Part shown: piece after piece, positions 35,438 to 44,089 of the stretch | Position numbering within the stretch: the stretch's first letter is position 1 | Layout: every line of letters starts with the position of its first letter | DNA from: an uncultured Lachnospiraceae bacterium | GTDB lineage: Bacteria > Bacillota > Clostridia > Lachnospirales > Lachnospiraceae | Length of the DNA: 64,000 nucleotides | Assembly: GCA_947566705.1 (NCBI GenBank) | Contig: CANOLA010000003.1 | Location: 1 to 64,000, forward strand | Direction: 5' to 3' | Made by a program: the position numbers and the translations under genes | The notes under the pieces: model-generated | The model's database searches: none | What the model saw: the letters and a program-made list of their open reading frames with translations, nothing else | Told to the model about the DNA's origin: nothing

Positions 35438-37099
35438 TTAAATTTCAAGAATTGCCCCTCTGTTCCCTGAAGTCACAAGTGAAGCATATCTCTTTAAATA
35501 TCCGGTAGTAACTTTCGGCTCCTTTGGCTGCCACTTTGCCTTTCTCTCTGCAAGCACGTCAGGTGCCACATCAAGTTCAAGCGTCATTTCCGGAATATTT
35601 ATTTTAATGATATCGCCTTCTTCCACAAGCGCGATCGGACCGCCGACTGCTGCCTCCGGTGAAACATGACCGATGGACGCGCCGCGTGATGCACCGGAAA
35701 AACGTCCGTCTGTAATCAGTGCAACGGAGCTTCCCAGTCCCATGCCTGCAATCGCGGAAGTCGGATTTAACATCTCGCGCATTCCCGGACCGCCCTTTGG
35801 TCCCTCATAACGGATTACCACAACATCCCCTGCCACAATCTTTCCGCCCTTGATTGCTGCAATCGCATCCTCTTCACAGTCAAAGACCCTTGCAGGACCT
35901 TCATGAACCATCATTTCTTCCACAACTGCCGAACGTTTCACCACGGAACCATCCGGAGCAAGGTTTCCCTTAAGAACCGCAAGCCCGCCTGTCTTGCTGT
36001 ACGGATGATCCAGCGGACGGATCACTTCCGGATTACGGTTTACAGCATTTGCAATATTTTCCCCGATAGTCTTTCCGGTTACGGTCATGCAGTCGGTGTT
36101 TAAAAGCCCGATTTCCGAAAGCTCCTTCATCACTGCATAGACACCGCCCGCCTCATTTAAATCTTCCATATAAGTAGGACCTGCCGGGGCAAGGTGGCAG
36201 AGATTCGGAGTCTTTTCACTGACCGGATTTGCAATGCTGATATCAAAATCAAAACCAATCTCATGGGCAATTGCCGGAAGATGCAGCATGGAATTTGTTG
36301 AACAGCCAAGCGCCATATCAACGGTCAGTGCATTCATGATAGCATCCTTTGTCATAATATCCCTTGCACGGATATTTTTATGTAACATATCCATTACGGC
36401 CATTCCGGCATGCTTTGCAAGCTGGATTCGTTCGGAATAAACTGCAGGAATTGTACCGTTTCCGCGAAGCCCCATACCAAGCGCTTCCGTCAGGCAGTTC
36501 ATGGAATTAGCAGTATACATGCCGGAGCAGGAACCGCAGGTCGGACATACCTTATTTTCAAATTCAGTCACATCCTCTTCTGTCATGCTTCCCGCCGCAT
36601 AGGAACCCACAGCTTCAAACATGGAGGAAAGGCTTCTCTTTTCCCCTTTCACATGTCCTGCCAGCATCGGACCTCCCGATACAAATACGGTAGGCAGATT
36701 CAGTCTTGCTGCTGCCATCAGAAGTCCCGGTACATTTTTATCACAGTTTGGAACCATCACCAGGGCATCAAACTGGTGGGCAATCGCCATACACTCAGTG
36801 GAATCTGCAATCAGATCCCTTGTCACAAGCGAATACTTCATTCCAATATGTCCCATGGCAATTCCGTCACACACTGCAATCGCAGGAAATACCACAGGCA
36901 CACCGCCTGCCTCCGCAACACCAAGCTTAACTGCATCTACAATCTTATCAATATTCATATGTCCCGGTACGATTTCGTTGTAGGAACTAACGATACCCAC
37001 CATCGGCTTTTTAAATTCCTCTGCGGTAAATCCCAGCGCATGAAACAAACTTCTTGCCGGTGCCTGCTGCATACCGGCCCTTGCATTATCACTCTGCAT
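35438..37099 (-). CDS. ilvD: dihydroxy-acid dehydratase
   Basis: IlvD dehydrates 2,3-dihydroxy-3-methyl acids to 2-oxo acids in branched-chain amino acid synthesis and needs an iron-sulfur cluster. The 553-residue product has cluster-binding cysteines in PNCDKNVPG and [15 protein letters not shown], and [19 protein letters not shown] near the C-terminus. Two in-frame ATGs exist; AAGGAG is only 3 bases from the first (37105) and 9 from the second (37099), and MQSDNARAG fits the family, so I use 37099. It lies between leuB and ilvB. Confidence 0.96.
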   Translation of the reverse strand: MQSDNARAGMQQAPARSLFHALGFTAEEFKKPMVGIVSSYNEIVPGHMNIDKIVDAVKLGVAEAGGVPVVFPAIAVCDGIAMGHIGMKYSLVTRDLIADSTECMAIAHQFDALVMVPNCDKNVPGLLMAAARLNLPTVFVSGGPMLAGHVKGEKRSLSSMFEAVGSYAAGSMTEEDVTEFENKVCPTCGSCSGMYTANSMNCLTEALGMGLRGNGTIPAVYSERIQLAKHAGMAVMDMLHKNIRARDIMTKDAIMNALTVDMALGCSTNSMLHLPAIAHEIGFDFDISIANPVSEKTPNLCHLAPAGPTYMEDLNEAGGVYAVMKELSEIGLLNTDCMTVTGKTIGENIANAVNRNPEVIRPLDHPYSKTGGLAVLKGNLAPDGSVVKRSAVVEEMMVHEGPARVFDCEEDAIAAIKGGKIVAGDVVVIRYEGPKGGPGMREMLNPTSAIAGMGLGSSVALITDGRFSGASRGASIGHVSPEAAVGGPIALVEEGDIIKINIPEMTLELDVAPDVLAERKAKWQPKEPKVTTGYLKRYASLVTSGNRGAILEI

Positions 37100-37144
37100 T
37101 ATCATCGTCTCCTTTTTGTATTATGTATTAAAAAAGCTCTTTTT

Positions 37145-38302
37145 CTATACCCTGTCAGCAATGAGACTGCCCATCTCTTTCGTGCCGACCTGCACAATCT
37201 TATTACCAACCGCATTCTTAAATTCTTCCGTACACATTCCAGCTGCCTGCGTATGTTCGTTATGTTCCCTGGAATCCTGCGGCATAATGTCAATTGTCCG
37301 AAAACCTTCCTTTAGAACAAGCTTTACCGCATTTTCAATGGCATCCGCCTCTTTATCCAGGTCAAAGGAATAACGGAGCATCATTGCAGCGCTTAAAATA
37401 GTCGCAATCGGATTTGCAATTCCTTTTCCGGCAATATCCGGCGCAGAACCGCCGCTTGGCTCATACAGTCCAAATTTCGTGTCATTTAAACTGGCTGAGG
37501 CCAGCATTCCAATGGAGCCTGTCACCATGGATGCCTCGTCAGATAAAATATCGCCAAACATGTTTTCCGTCAGAATCACATCAAACTGTTTCGGGTCCTT
37601 TACAAGCTGCATGGCACAGTTGTCAACCAGCATATGCTCATATGTAACTTCCGGATAATCCGCTGCCACTTCCTCAACAATCTTTCTCCACAGACGGGAA
37701 GAATCCAGTACATTTGCCTTATCAACGGAAGTTACCTTTTTCCTGCGCTTCATGGCAATATCAAAACCGCGCTTTGCAATACGCCGGATTTCATTTTCAT
37801 TATAGGAAAGCGTATCCACGGCTGTCATTACACCGTCCACGTCTTTCGTTTCACGCGCCCCGAAATACAGACCTCCAGTCAGCTCACGCATAATCATCAT
37901 ATCAAATCCGCTTCCAATAATATCATCCCTGAGCGGACATGCTGCTTTTAATTCCTCATATAAGTACGCAGGACGAAGGTTCGCAAATAAATTTAAAGAC
38001 TTGCGAAGCTTTAACAGTCCTGCTTCCGGTCTTAATTCCGGCGAAAGCTTATACCACGGGGAAGTGGATGTATTTCCCCCGATCGAACCCATCAGCACCG
38101 CATCGCTTGCCTGTGCCGCTGCAATCGCCTCATCCGTCAGCGGTACCCCGGTCGCATCAATGGAACAGCCTCCCATAAGAATCTCTGTATATAAAAATTC
38201 GTGTCCGTACTTTTTCCCGACACGGTCCAGTACTTTTTTTGCCTCTGCAACAATCTCCGGACCAATTCCGTCCCCGGAAATCACGCCAACATGATATGTC
38301 AT
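37145..38302 (-). CDS. leuB: 3-isopropylmalate dehydrogenase
   Basis: LeuB oxidises and decarboxylates 3-isopropylmalate in leucine synthesis. The 385-residue product has [15 protein letters not shown] at the start, the substrate arginines in [30 protein letters not shown] for the metal site and [14 protein letters not shown] for NAD. An AAAAAGGAGG sequence precedes ATG 38302; the extension to 38350 overlaps the leader. It is first in the leuB-ilvD-ilvB unit and has its own promoter at 38367. No T-box or long attenuator leader is present. Confidence 0.96.
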   Translation of the reverse strand: MTYHVGVISGDGIGPEIVAEAKKVLDRVGKKYGHEFLYTEILMGGCSIDATGVPLTDEAIAAAQASDAVLMGSIGGNTSTSPWYKLSPELRPEAGLLKLRKSLNLFANLRPAYLYEELKAACPLRDDIIGSGFDMMIMRELTGGLYFGARETKDVDGVMTAVDTLSYNENEIRRIAKRGFDIAMKRRKKVTSVDKANVLDSSRLWRKIVEEVAADYPEVTYEHMLVDNCAMQLVKDPKQFDVILTENMFGDILSDEASMVTGSIGMLASASLNDTKFGLYEPSGGSAPDIAGKGIANPIATILSAAMMLRYSFDLDKEADAIENAVKLVLKEGFRTIDIMPQDSREHNEHTQAAGMCTEEFKNAVGNKIVQVGTKEMGSLIADRV

Positions 38303-38366
38303 GGTTACCTCCTTTTTGCTGCATATCCGTTTTTCAGATAAACCGGACATGATTCACATACCTACT

Positions 38367-38395
38367 ATCATATATGATGAATGCCAATTTTTCAA
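38367..38395 (-). promoter_or_regulatory. promoter of the leuB-ilvD-ilvB unit
   Basis: On the minus strand TTGAAA (38390-38395) and TATGAT (38367-38372) stand 17 bases apart, a good vegetative promoter. The predicted leader to leuB is about 60 bases, too short for a T-box. Confidence 0.7.
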
Positions 38396-38406
38396 GAGTT
38401 ACCTAT

Positions 38407-38444
38407 GAAAAAATGGACAAGGGAAGCCACTCCCATGGCTTCCC
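38407..38444 (-). terminator. intrinsic terminator after yajC
   Basis: The stem GGGAAGCCA with TGGCTTCCC (9 bp, 6-nt loop) lies 16 bases after the yajC stop and is followed on the minus strand by TTGTCCATTTTTT. It insulates yajC from the leuB promoter. Confidence 0.72.
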
Positions 38445-38459
38445 CCCTTCACTGTTCAT

Positions 38460-38795
38460 TTAATTTGATGCAGATTCCGGCTTCTCAACCTCTGCAATTG
38501 CCGCCTTCTGCATTGGTATACGGCAGTTTCTGTTATTTCCAAATTCAACGATTACTGTATCTTCAACAATATCAATAACTGTTCCATAAAATCCGGAAGT
38601 TGTAAGAACGGTATCCCCAACCGCAACCTCTGAAAGCATAAGCTCCTTTCTTTTCTGGTCTTTCTTCTGCGGGCGGATCATCATAAAATACAACAGCGCG
38701 AACATGATTACCAGCCAGATAATCATTCCAAACGTGCTTCCTGCCCCGGCGGCTGCGGCGTTTCCTGAGCCACCCTCTAACAAAACTGAATACAT
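38460..38795 (-). CDS. yajC: preprotein translocase subunit YajC
   Basis: YajC is the small membrane partner of SecDF that assists Sec-dependent export. The 111-residue product has one N-terminal membrane helix (about residues 22-42, GMIIWLVIMFALLYFMMIR) followed by the conserved RPQKKDQKRKELMLS segment and a cytoplasmic beta domain with VAVGDTVLTTSGFYGTV. It follows tgt by 125 bases; the tgt-yajC pairing is widely conserved. Confidence 0.95.
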   Translation of the reverse strand: MYSVLLEGGSGNAAAAGAGSTFGMIIWLVIMFALLYFMMIRPQKKDQKRKELMLSEVAVGDTVLTTSGFYGTVIDIVEDTVIVEFGNNRNCRIPMQKAAIAEVEKPESASN

Positions 38796-38920
38796 CCGTT
38801 TATCCTCCTAAATAAATACTAAAATGTATTCTACACAACTTCGTCTTTCAGGGCAAGCTTTTTTCGCGTATTTAAGACATTTTTTATAACAGTCCAGCTG
38901 TCACCTGCCGGATATGCCTG

Positions 38921-40054
38921 TCATTTCTGCTCCATACCGCAGAGCTTTTCTTTTTTATAAGAAGCAAAAATACCATAATCCAGTGCATCCCTGATTTCTT
39001 CCATCATCGTATTGTAAAAATACAGATTATGCAGAACACAAAGACGCATTCCCAGCATTTCCTTTGCTTTTAACAGATGGCGGATATACGCCCGGCTGTA
39101 GGTGCGGCAGGCTTCACACTGACATCCCTCCTCAATGGGACGCATGTCACGTTCAAATTTCTGGTTAAACAGGTTTAACTTTCCCTGGTTTGTGTATACG
39201 TGTCCATGCCGTCCGTTTCGGCTTGGATACACGCAGTCAAAAAAGTCCACCCCGCGCTCCACAGCCTCTAAAATATTGGCAGGCGTACCCACACCCATCA
39301 GGTAGGTTGGTTTGTCAGACGGCAGATGCGGAACAGTTTCATCCAGTATATGGTACATTTCCTCATGGGTTTCCCCGACTGCCAGTCCTCCAACCGCATA
39401 CCCGTCCAGCTCCATCTCTGCAATCCGCTTTGCGTGCTCCACACGGATATCCGCAAAAACTGCACCCTGGTTGATACCGAACAAAAGCTGCTCTTTATTG
39501 ATCGTATCTTCCCTCTGGTTTAATTCAGCCATTTTCTCCTTGCAGCGCATAAGCCAACGCGTCGTGCGGTTTACGGAGTCCTCCACATATCCCCTGTCGG
39601 AAAGTGCGTTTGGGCACTCATCAAATGCCATTGCAATTGTGGAACCAAGGTTGGACTGGATCTGCATGCTCTCCTCCGGCCCCATAAAAATTTTTGCACC
39701 GTCAATATGGGAATGGAAATACACCCCCTCCTCCTTAATCTTCCGGAGTCCTGCAAGTGAAAACACCTGGAATCCCCCGGAATCCGTAAGAATCGGTCTG
39801 TCCCACACCATAAATTTATGCAGGCCGCCAAGCTCCCTGATCAGCGTATCCCCCGGACGAACATGCAGGTGGTAAGTATTGGACAGCTGTACCTGACAGT
39901 GTACCTCCTTTAAGTCCTGTGTGGACACGGCTCCCTTGATGGCTCCCGCCGTTCCCACATTCATAAACACAGGCGTCTGGATATCACCATGCACGGTATG
40001 GAAAATCCCCCGCTTGGCGCGTCCTTCCCGCTTTAACAACTCATATACTGCCAT
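38921..40054 (-). CDS. tgt: tRNA-guanine transglycosylase
   Basis: Tgt swaps guanine 34 for preQ1 in tRNAs with GUN anticodons, in queuosine synthesis. The 377-residue product shows PVFMNVGTAGAIKG, the catalytic DSGGFQVFSL, the second active Asp in FDCVYPSRNGRHG and the zinc site CQCEACRTYSRAYIRHL with a later His. It starts 12 bases after the GH13 gene, so the two may share a transcript. Confidence 0.97.
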   Translation of the reverse strand: MAVYELLKREGRAKRGIFHTVHGDIQTPVFMNVGTAGAIKGAVSTQDLKEVHCQVQLSNTYHLHVRPGDTLIRELGGLHKFMVWDRPILTDSGGFQVFSLAGLRKIKEEGVYFHSHIDGAKIFMGPEESMQIQSNLGSTIAMAFDECPNALSDRGYVEDSVNRTTRWLMRCKEKMAELNQREDTINKEQLLFGINQGAVFADIRVEHAKRIAEMELDGYAVGGLAVGETHEEMYHILDETVPHLPSDKPTYLMGVGTPANILEAVERGVDFFDCVYPSRNGRHGHVYTNQGKLNLFNQKFERDMRPIEEGCQCEACRTYSRAYIRHLLKAKEMLGMRLCVLHNLYFYNTMMEEIRDALDYGIFASYKKEKLCGMEQK

Positions 40055-40066
40055 TTTTTCTTTCCT

Positions 40067-41830
40067 TTATTTTTTTATTTTTCGTATCAGTATGCCATTT
40101 GACAGCAGTGTGGAATCAATATAATGGCGCTCTAAAAGAATTTCCCCCTGCGGAGGTACTTCCACGTCCTCTTCACAACAGTTAATAATCACTTCCACAT
40201 AACAGTCTTTCCAGTCTACTTTCTGGAACTGGATTACCCTTCCATACTTTGAATACTCATTCGGAAAGTGAAAATTACGACTTTTTAACAACGGCTCCTG
40301 TTTACGCAGACGAATCAGAGTGGAAATAATCTGGATCCGCTCCTTATATTTTCCACTTTCAATATCCTCCCACGGCATACAGCGCCTGCAGTCCGGATCA
40401 TAGCTTCCTTCCATTGCAATCTCCGTGCCGTAAAAAATACACGGACTTCCCGGCATGGCAAATAAAACCGCAAGCTGCGCAAAATACTCATCCAGATTTT
40501 TCACATCCGAACGCAGCCGTTTGGTATCATGCGAATCCAGAAGATTAAAAAGCACATCGTTAGTCTGCTGCATATAACTGGTATAACAACGGTTAATGGT
40601 AAACTCAAAGTCTTCATTTGTCAGACTCTTGTCAATCCAGAAATCCTTTATGCTTTCCCCAAGCGGATAATTCATGACCGCGTCAAATTCATCCCCACGG
40701 AGCCACGGAAGTGCATTATGCCAGATTTCTCCCAGAATGTAAATATCCGGGTTGATTTCCTTGATTCTTGTATGCAGTTCCTTGCAGAACACATGCGATA
40801 CTTCATTTGCCACATCCAGGCGCAGACCGTCAATTCCATACTTCTCCACCCATCCGGCGCAGATGTCCACAAAATATTTACGGACCTTCGGATTGCTCGT
40901 ATTAAGCTTCGGCATATTATCATAAAAGGCAAAGGTGTAAAGCTCCCCTTTTCTGGCAGCTCCCCCTTCCCAGTCAATCGGCCAGCGGTTAATCATAAAC
41001 CAGTCATAATATTCGGATTCCGGTCCTTTGGAAAGCACATCCTGCCACGGCTTAAAATAATACCCGCAGTGGTTAAACACACCATCCAGCATCACGCGGA
41101 TTCCGCGGCTGTGCGCTTCATTTACCAGTTTTTTAAAGGTTTCTTCATCCCCAAAACGCGGGTCAAGCTTTGTATAATCAGTGGTGTCGTATTTATGGTT
41201 GGACGGCGATTCATTGACCGGCGTAAGGTACAGTCCGTTAATTCCCAGCTCTTGCAGATAATCCAGCTTCTGGATGATTCCGGCAAAGTCCCCTCCAAAG
41301 CACTCTTCATTACGTACGCTTCCCTGGTTCCTCCATGGCACTGCATCCTCCGGATCCAGGGAATGGTCACCGTTACAGAACCTGTCCGGAAAAATCTGGT
41401 ACCACACGGTATCATTTACCCACTCCGGCGTGCGGAAAACATCGCAGGGATTCATCCACGGAAACACAAAACACTGGCGGCTCCTGCCCTCCAGGTTCAT
41501 CTGTTCACTGCTGACAAATCCATCCTCAAAATAGTACCAGGTTTCTGTTTCAGTCTGAAGCTCAAAATAATATTTCAGACGTTTAAATTCAGGTCTGACA
41601 GTGGTTGTCCACCATAACTGGTTTTTTAAACGCTTTTTGAATGGGATATTTTCAGCCTTACCTTCCCAGTTTTCCCCGCCTCCCAGAATTCCGGCGGCAA
41701 ACGGGTCTCCTTTAATAATATTGACGTACTTTACATCATACCCCGTTTTGATGTTAATAATTAATTCATCATTGTTAAGCGGATAACAGTAATTGTCACT
41801 CGCCTGATGATATACTGCATTAAATTCCAT
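40067..41830 (-). CDS. GH13 alpha-glucosidase/neopullulanase-type enzyme
   Basis: The 587-residue product has an N-terminal beta domain (about 1-120, CBM34-like) and a GH13 barrel with MDGVFNHCG (region I), GLRLDVANEVSH with the nucleophile Asp (region II), ILGEIWHNALP with the acid/base Glu (region III) and LLDSHDTKR (region IV). The absence of a signal peptide means it works in the cytosol on maltodextrins or cyclodextrins, like neopullulanase or maltogenic amylase. ATG 41830 is chosen for GGGGGAG nine bases ahead; an extension to 41884 is open but lacks support. Confidence 0.9.
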   Translation of the reverse strand: MEFNAVYHQASDNYCYPLNNDELIINIKTGYDVKYVNIIKGDPFAAGILGGGENWEGKAENIPFKKRLKNQLWWTTTVRPEFKRLKYYFELQTETETWYYFEDGFVSSEQMNLEGRSRQCFVFPWMNPCDVFRTPEWVNDTVWYQIFPDRFCNGDHSLDPEDAVPWRNQGSVRNEECFGGDFAGIIQKLDYLQELGINGLYLTPVNESPSNHKYDTTDYTKLDPRFGDEETFKKLVNEAHSRGIRVMLDGVFNHCGYYFKPWQDVLSKGPESEYYDWFMINRWPIDWEGGAARKGELYTFAFYDNMPKLNTSNPKVRKYFVDICAGWVEKYGIDGLRLDVANEVSHVFCKELHTRIKEINPDIYILGEIWHNALPWLRGDEFDAVMNYPLGESIKDFWIDKSLTNEDFEFTINRCYTSYMQQTNDVLFNLLDSHDTKRLRSDVKNLDEYFAQLAVLFAMPGSPCIFYGTEIAMEGSYDPDCRRCMPWEDIESGKYKERIQIISTLIRLRKQEPLLKSRNFHFPNEYSKYGRVIQFQKVDWKDCYVEVIINCCEEDVEVPPQGEILLERHYIDSTLLSNGILIRKIKK

Positions 41831-42097
41831 AGATTGTTTCTCCCCCTTATACAAATACAAATCCTCTAATAAAAAATATACCATATCTTTCCGGACTATT
41901 CAACTTGAGATTCTTACAGTACCTGCCTGTGTACTGAATTTCTTAACTGAAAATCATACCGGTTCCATTTCAAAACATGGTAAATAAGTACTATAGACAG
42001 CGATTTTATAATATGGTAGATTCGTGATGTGGCTATTTTAACCTATAGGCACGTATCTTTTTTCACTAACCTACCGGCTCAAAGGAGGCTTTCTCAT

Positions 42098-42826
42098 ATG
42101 GCATTAACAAATGAAGATTTACAGGCAATTGCAGGTCTTATTCAGCCAGTCAGGGATGATATCCATACCCTGAAAAAAGACCAGGATAAAATGCGGACAG
42201 ATCTGGAAAACAAAATCGAACAGACAGAGCAGAATCTGAGGGCTGAATTTAAAACCCGGATTGCACAGACAGAACAAACGCTCAGAAGCGAAATCCAGCT
42301 CTCCGAACAGAATCTCAGAGATGAATTTTCGTCTCAGATTGTACAGTCTGAACAGAATCTCAGAAATGAATTTTCATCCCAGATTGTACAGTCTGAACAG
42401 AATCTCAGAAATGAATTTTCATCCCAGATTGCACAGTCCGAACAGAATCTCAAAAATGAATTTTCGTTTCAGATTACACAGTCTGAACAGAATCTCAAAA
42501 ATGAATTTTCGTCCCAGATTGCACAGTCTGAACAGAATCTCAGGAATGAATTTTCGTCCCAGATTGCACAGTCCGAACAGAATCTCAGAAATGAATTTAC
42601 GACTCAGATTACACAGTCTGAGCAAACGATCAAAACTGAACTCAAAACCCAGATTACACAGTCCGAACAAAAGCTCAGGGACGAATTCAAACTGCAAATC
42701 CAACAGTCTGAAAAGAAACTGAAGAAAACCATACGCTCAAGTGAAAATCTGATACTGGAAGAAGTATCAAGGGTACACCACTTTCTGGAAAACCACATAA
42801 CTGACAAAACAAGGCATACTGCATAG
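42098..42826 (+). CDS. pentadecad-repeat coiled-coil protein, function unknown
   Basis: The 242-residue product starts at ATG 42098 behind AAAGGAGG. After about 40 residues (MALTNEDLQAIAGLIQPVRD) it is almost entirely 15-residue repeats of the type QSEQNLRNEFSSQIA, about ten units, then a Lys-rich segment and a short C-terminal helix. A 15-residue period means 3.75 residues per turn, known from stalks of trimeric autotransporters and similar slightly right-handed coiled coils. No signal peptide, membrane helix or cysteine is present. It is alone on the plus strand, 272 bases after the divergent GH13 gene. The role is not known to me. Confidence 0.82.
   Translation: MALTNEDLQAIAGLIQPVRDDIHTLKKDQDKMRTDLENKIEQTEQNLRAEFKTRIAQTEQTLRSEIQLSEQNLRDEFSSQIVQSEQNLRNEFSSQIVQSEQNLRNEFSSQIAQSEQNLKNEFSFQITQSEQNLKNEFSSQIAQSEQNLRNEFSSQIAQSEQNLRNEFTTQITQSEQTIKTELKTQITQSEQKLRDEFKLQIQQSEKKLKKTIRSSENLILEEVSRVHHFLENHITDKTRHTA
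42219..42720. repeat. 45-bp tandem repeat array within a coding region
   Basis: The 45-bp unit starting CAGTCTGAACAGAATCTCAG repeats about ten times with scattered substitutions. The units keep the reading frame. The central ones are nearly identical, which suggests recent duplication or gene conversion. Confidence 0.9.
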
Positions 42827-42861
42827 AACGCATATCCGCATAAAAAATATGTATAACCTCC

Positions 42862-42891
42862 TTGACTATTCAGCCTGCAGTTCTCTATAAT
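42862..42891 (+). promoter_or_regulatory. promoter of aroC
   Basis: TTGACT (42862-42867) and TATAAT (42886-42891) are 18 bases apart, about 39 bases before the aroC start codon. It is the clearest vegetative promoter in the window. Confidence 0.8.
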
Positions 42892-42929
42892 GGAATATAC
42901 GATATTACACAGCAGTCTGGGAGGATATT

Positions 42930-44036
42930 ATGGCAGCAGGATCTACATACGGAACATTATTCAAAATAACAACCTGGGGGGAATCCCATGGCAAAGGCAT
43001 CGGCGTAGTTGTGGATGGCTGTCCTGCGGGACTTGCTCTCTGTGAAGACGACATCCAGTCATTTCTGAACCGGAGAAAACCCGGACAGTCAAAGTTTACC
43101 ACTGCAAGAAACGAAACCGACACCGTGGAAATTTTATCAGGTGTATTTGAACAGAAAACAATAGGAACACCGATTTCAATGATGGTATGGAATAAAGACC
43201 AGCATTCAGCTGATTATGCGCAGATTGCTTCCTGCTACCGTCCGGGACATGCTGACTTTTGTTTTGATGAAAAATACGGAATCCGGGATTACCGGGGCGG
43301 CGGACGTTCCTCCGGCCGGGAAACCATCGGCCGTGTGGCAGGCGGTGCTGTTGCTGTAAAAATATTAGAGCAGATGGGAATTACTTTTTTAACCTATTCA
43401 AAATCCATTGGTCCTATTTCTATCGACATGAAACGCTTTGATCCATCAGAAATATCAAAAAATGCACTGTATATGCCTGATGCAGAAGCTGCTGCTGCTG
43501 CATCTGAATATCTTACAAAATGCATGGAAGAACAGAATTCAGCAGGCGGTATATGTGAATGCGTGGTAAACGGTCTTCCGGCCGGACTAGGTGATCCGGT
43601 ATTTGAAAAAATAGATGCAAATCTGGCAAAAGCGGTTCTTTCCATTGGCGCTGTAAAAGGTTTTGAAATCGGGGACGGCTTTGCCCTCTCCCGTGCAACC
43701 GGACTTACCAGCAACGATGCATTCTGCATAAAGAACGGGAGAATATCTAAAAAAACAAACCATTCCGGCGGCGTGCTGGGCGGTATGACAGACCGTGCCC
43801 CACTGGTTTTCCGTGCTGCATTTAAACCAACCCCTTCCATCTCAGCCCCGCAGGAATCGGTTCAGGCATCGGGGGAGGAAATTTCCCTGAGCGTCCGGGG
43901 ACGACATGACCCAATTATCGTCCCGCGTGCCGTGGTTGTTATAGAAACAATGGCAGCTGTTACGATAGCAGACGCGCTGCTTGCTAATATGACTTCGCGG
44001 CTTGACAGAATTATCGACTTTTACCAGAATATATAA
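42930..44036 (+). CDS. aroC: chorismate synthase
   Basis: AroC makes chorismate from 5-enolpyruvylshikimate-3-phosphate using reduced FMN, the last shared step of aromatic amino acid synthesis. The 368-residue product has TTWGESHGKGIGVVVDGCPAG near the start, RGGGRSSGRETIGRVAGGAV in the middle and SVRGRHDPIIVPRAV near the end. GGGAGG precedes ATG 42930. It is monocistronic, between its own promoter and a terminator. Confidence 0.98.
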   Translation: MAAGSTYGTLFKITTWGESHGKGIGVVVDGCPAGLALCEDDIQSFLNRRKPGQSKFTTARNETDTVEILSGVFEQKTIGTPISMMVWNKDQHSADYAQIASCYRPGHADFCFDEKYGIRDYRGGGRSSGRETIGRVAGGAVAVKILEQMGITFLTYSKSIGPISIDMKRFDPSEISKNALYMPDAEAAAAASEYLTKCMEEQNSAGGICECVVNGLPAGLGDPVFEKIDANLAKAVLSIGAVKGFEIGDGFALSRATGLTSNDAFCIKNGRISKKTNHSGGVLGGMTDRAPLVFRAAFKPTPSISAPQESVQASGEEISLSVRGRHDPIIVPRAVVVIETMAAVTIADALLANMTSRLDRIIDFYQNI

Positions 44037-44037
44037 T

Positions 44038-44079
44038 AAAAAAGCAGGTCCGAATGATATTTTTCAGACCTGCTTTTTT
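44038..44079 (+). terminator. intrinsic terminator of aroC (bidirectional)
   Basis: AAAAAAGCAGGTC pairs with GACCTGCTTTTTT around a 16-nt loop, directly after the aroC stop. T-runs on both strands let it also end the convergent surface-protein gene. Confidence 0.9.
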
Positions 44080-44089
44080 ATATTCTTAA

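Noticed and set aside
36410..37315. Open frame of 301 codons antisense to ilvD and leuB
   Set aside because: It runs across the boundary of two certain genes and resembles no protein family.
38303..38459. T-box or leader-peptide attenuator before leuB
   Set aside because: The promoter-to-start distance is about 60 bases, too short, and neither a T-box sequence nor a Leu-rich short frame is present.
40529..41617. Open frame of 362 codons antisense to the GH13 gene
   Set aside because: It lies fully inside a well-supported GH13 gene and its translation shows no recognisable motif.
42219..42720. Regular 45-bp repeats resembling a CRISPR array
   Set aside because: The repeats are contiguous without unique spacers, keep a reading frame and encode a coiled coil. 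No cas genes are near.
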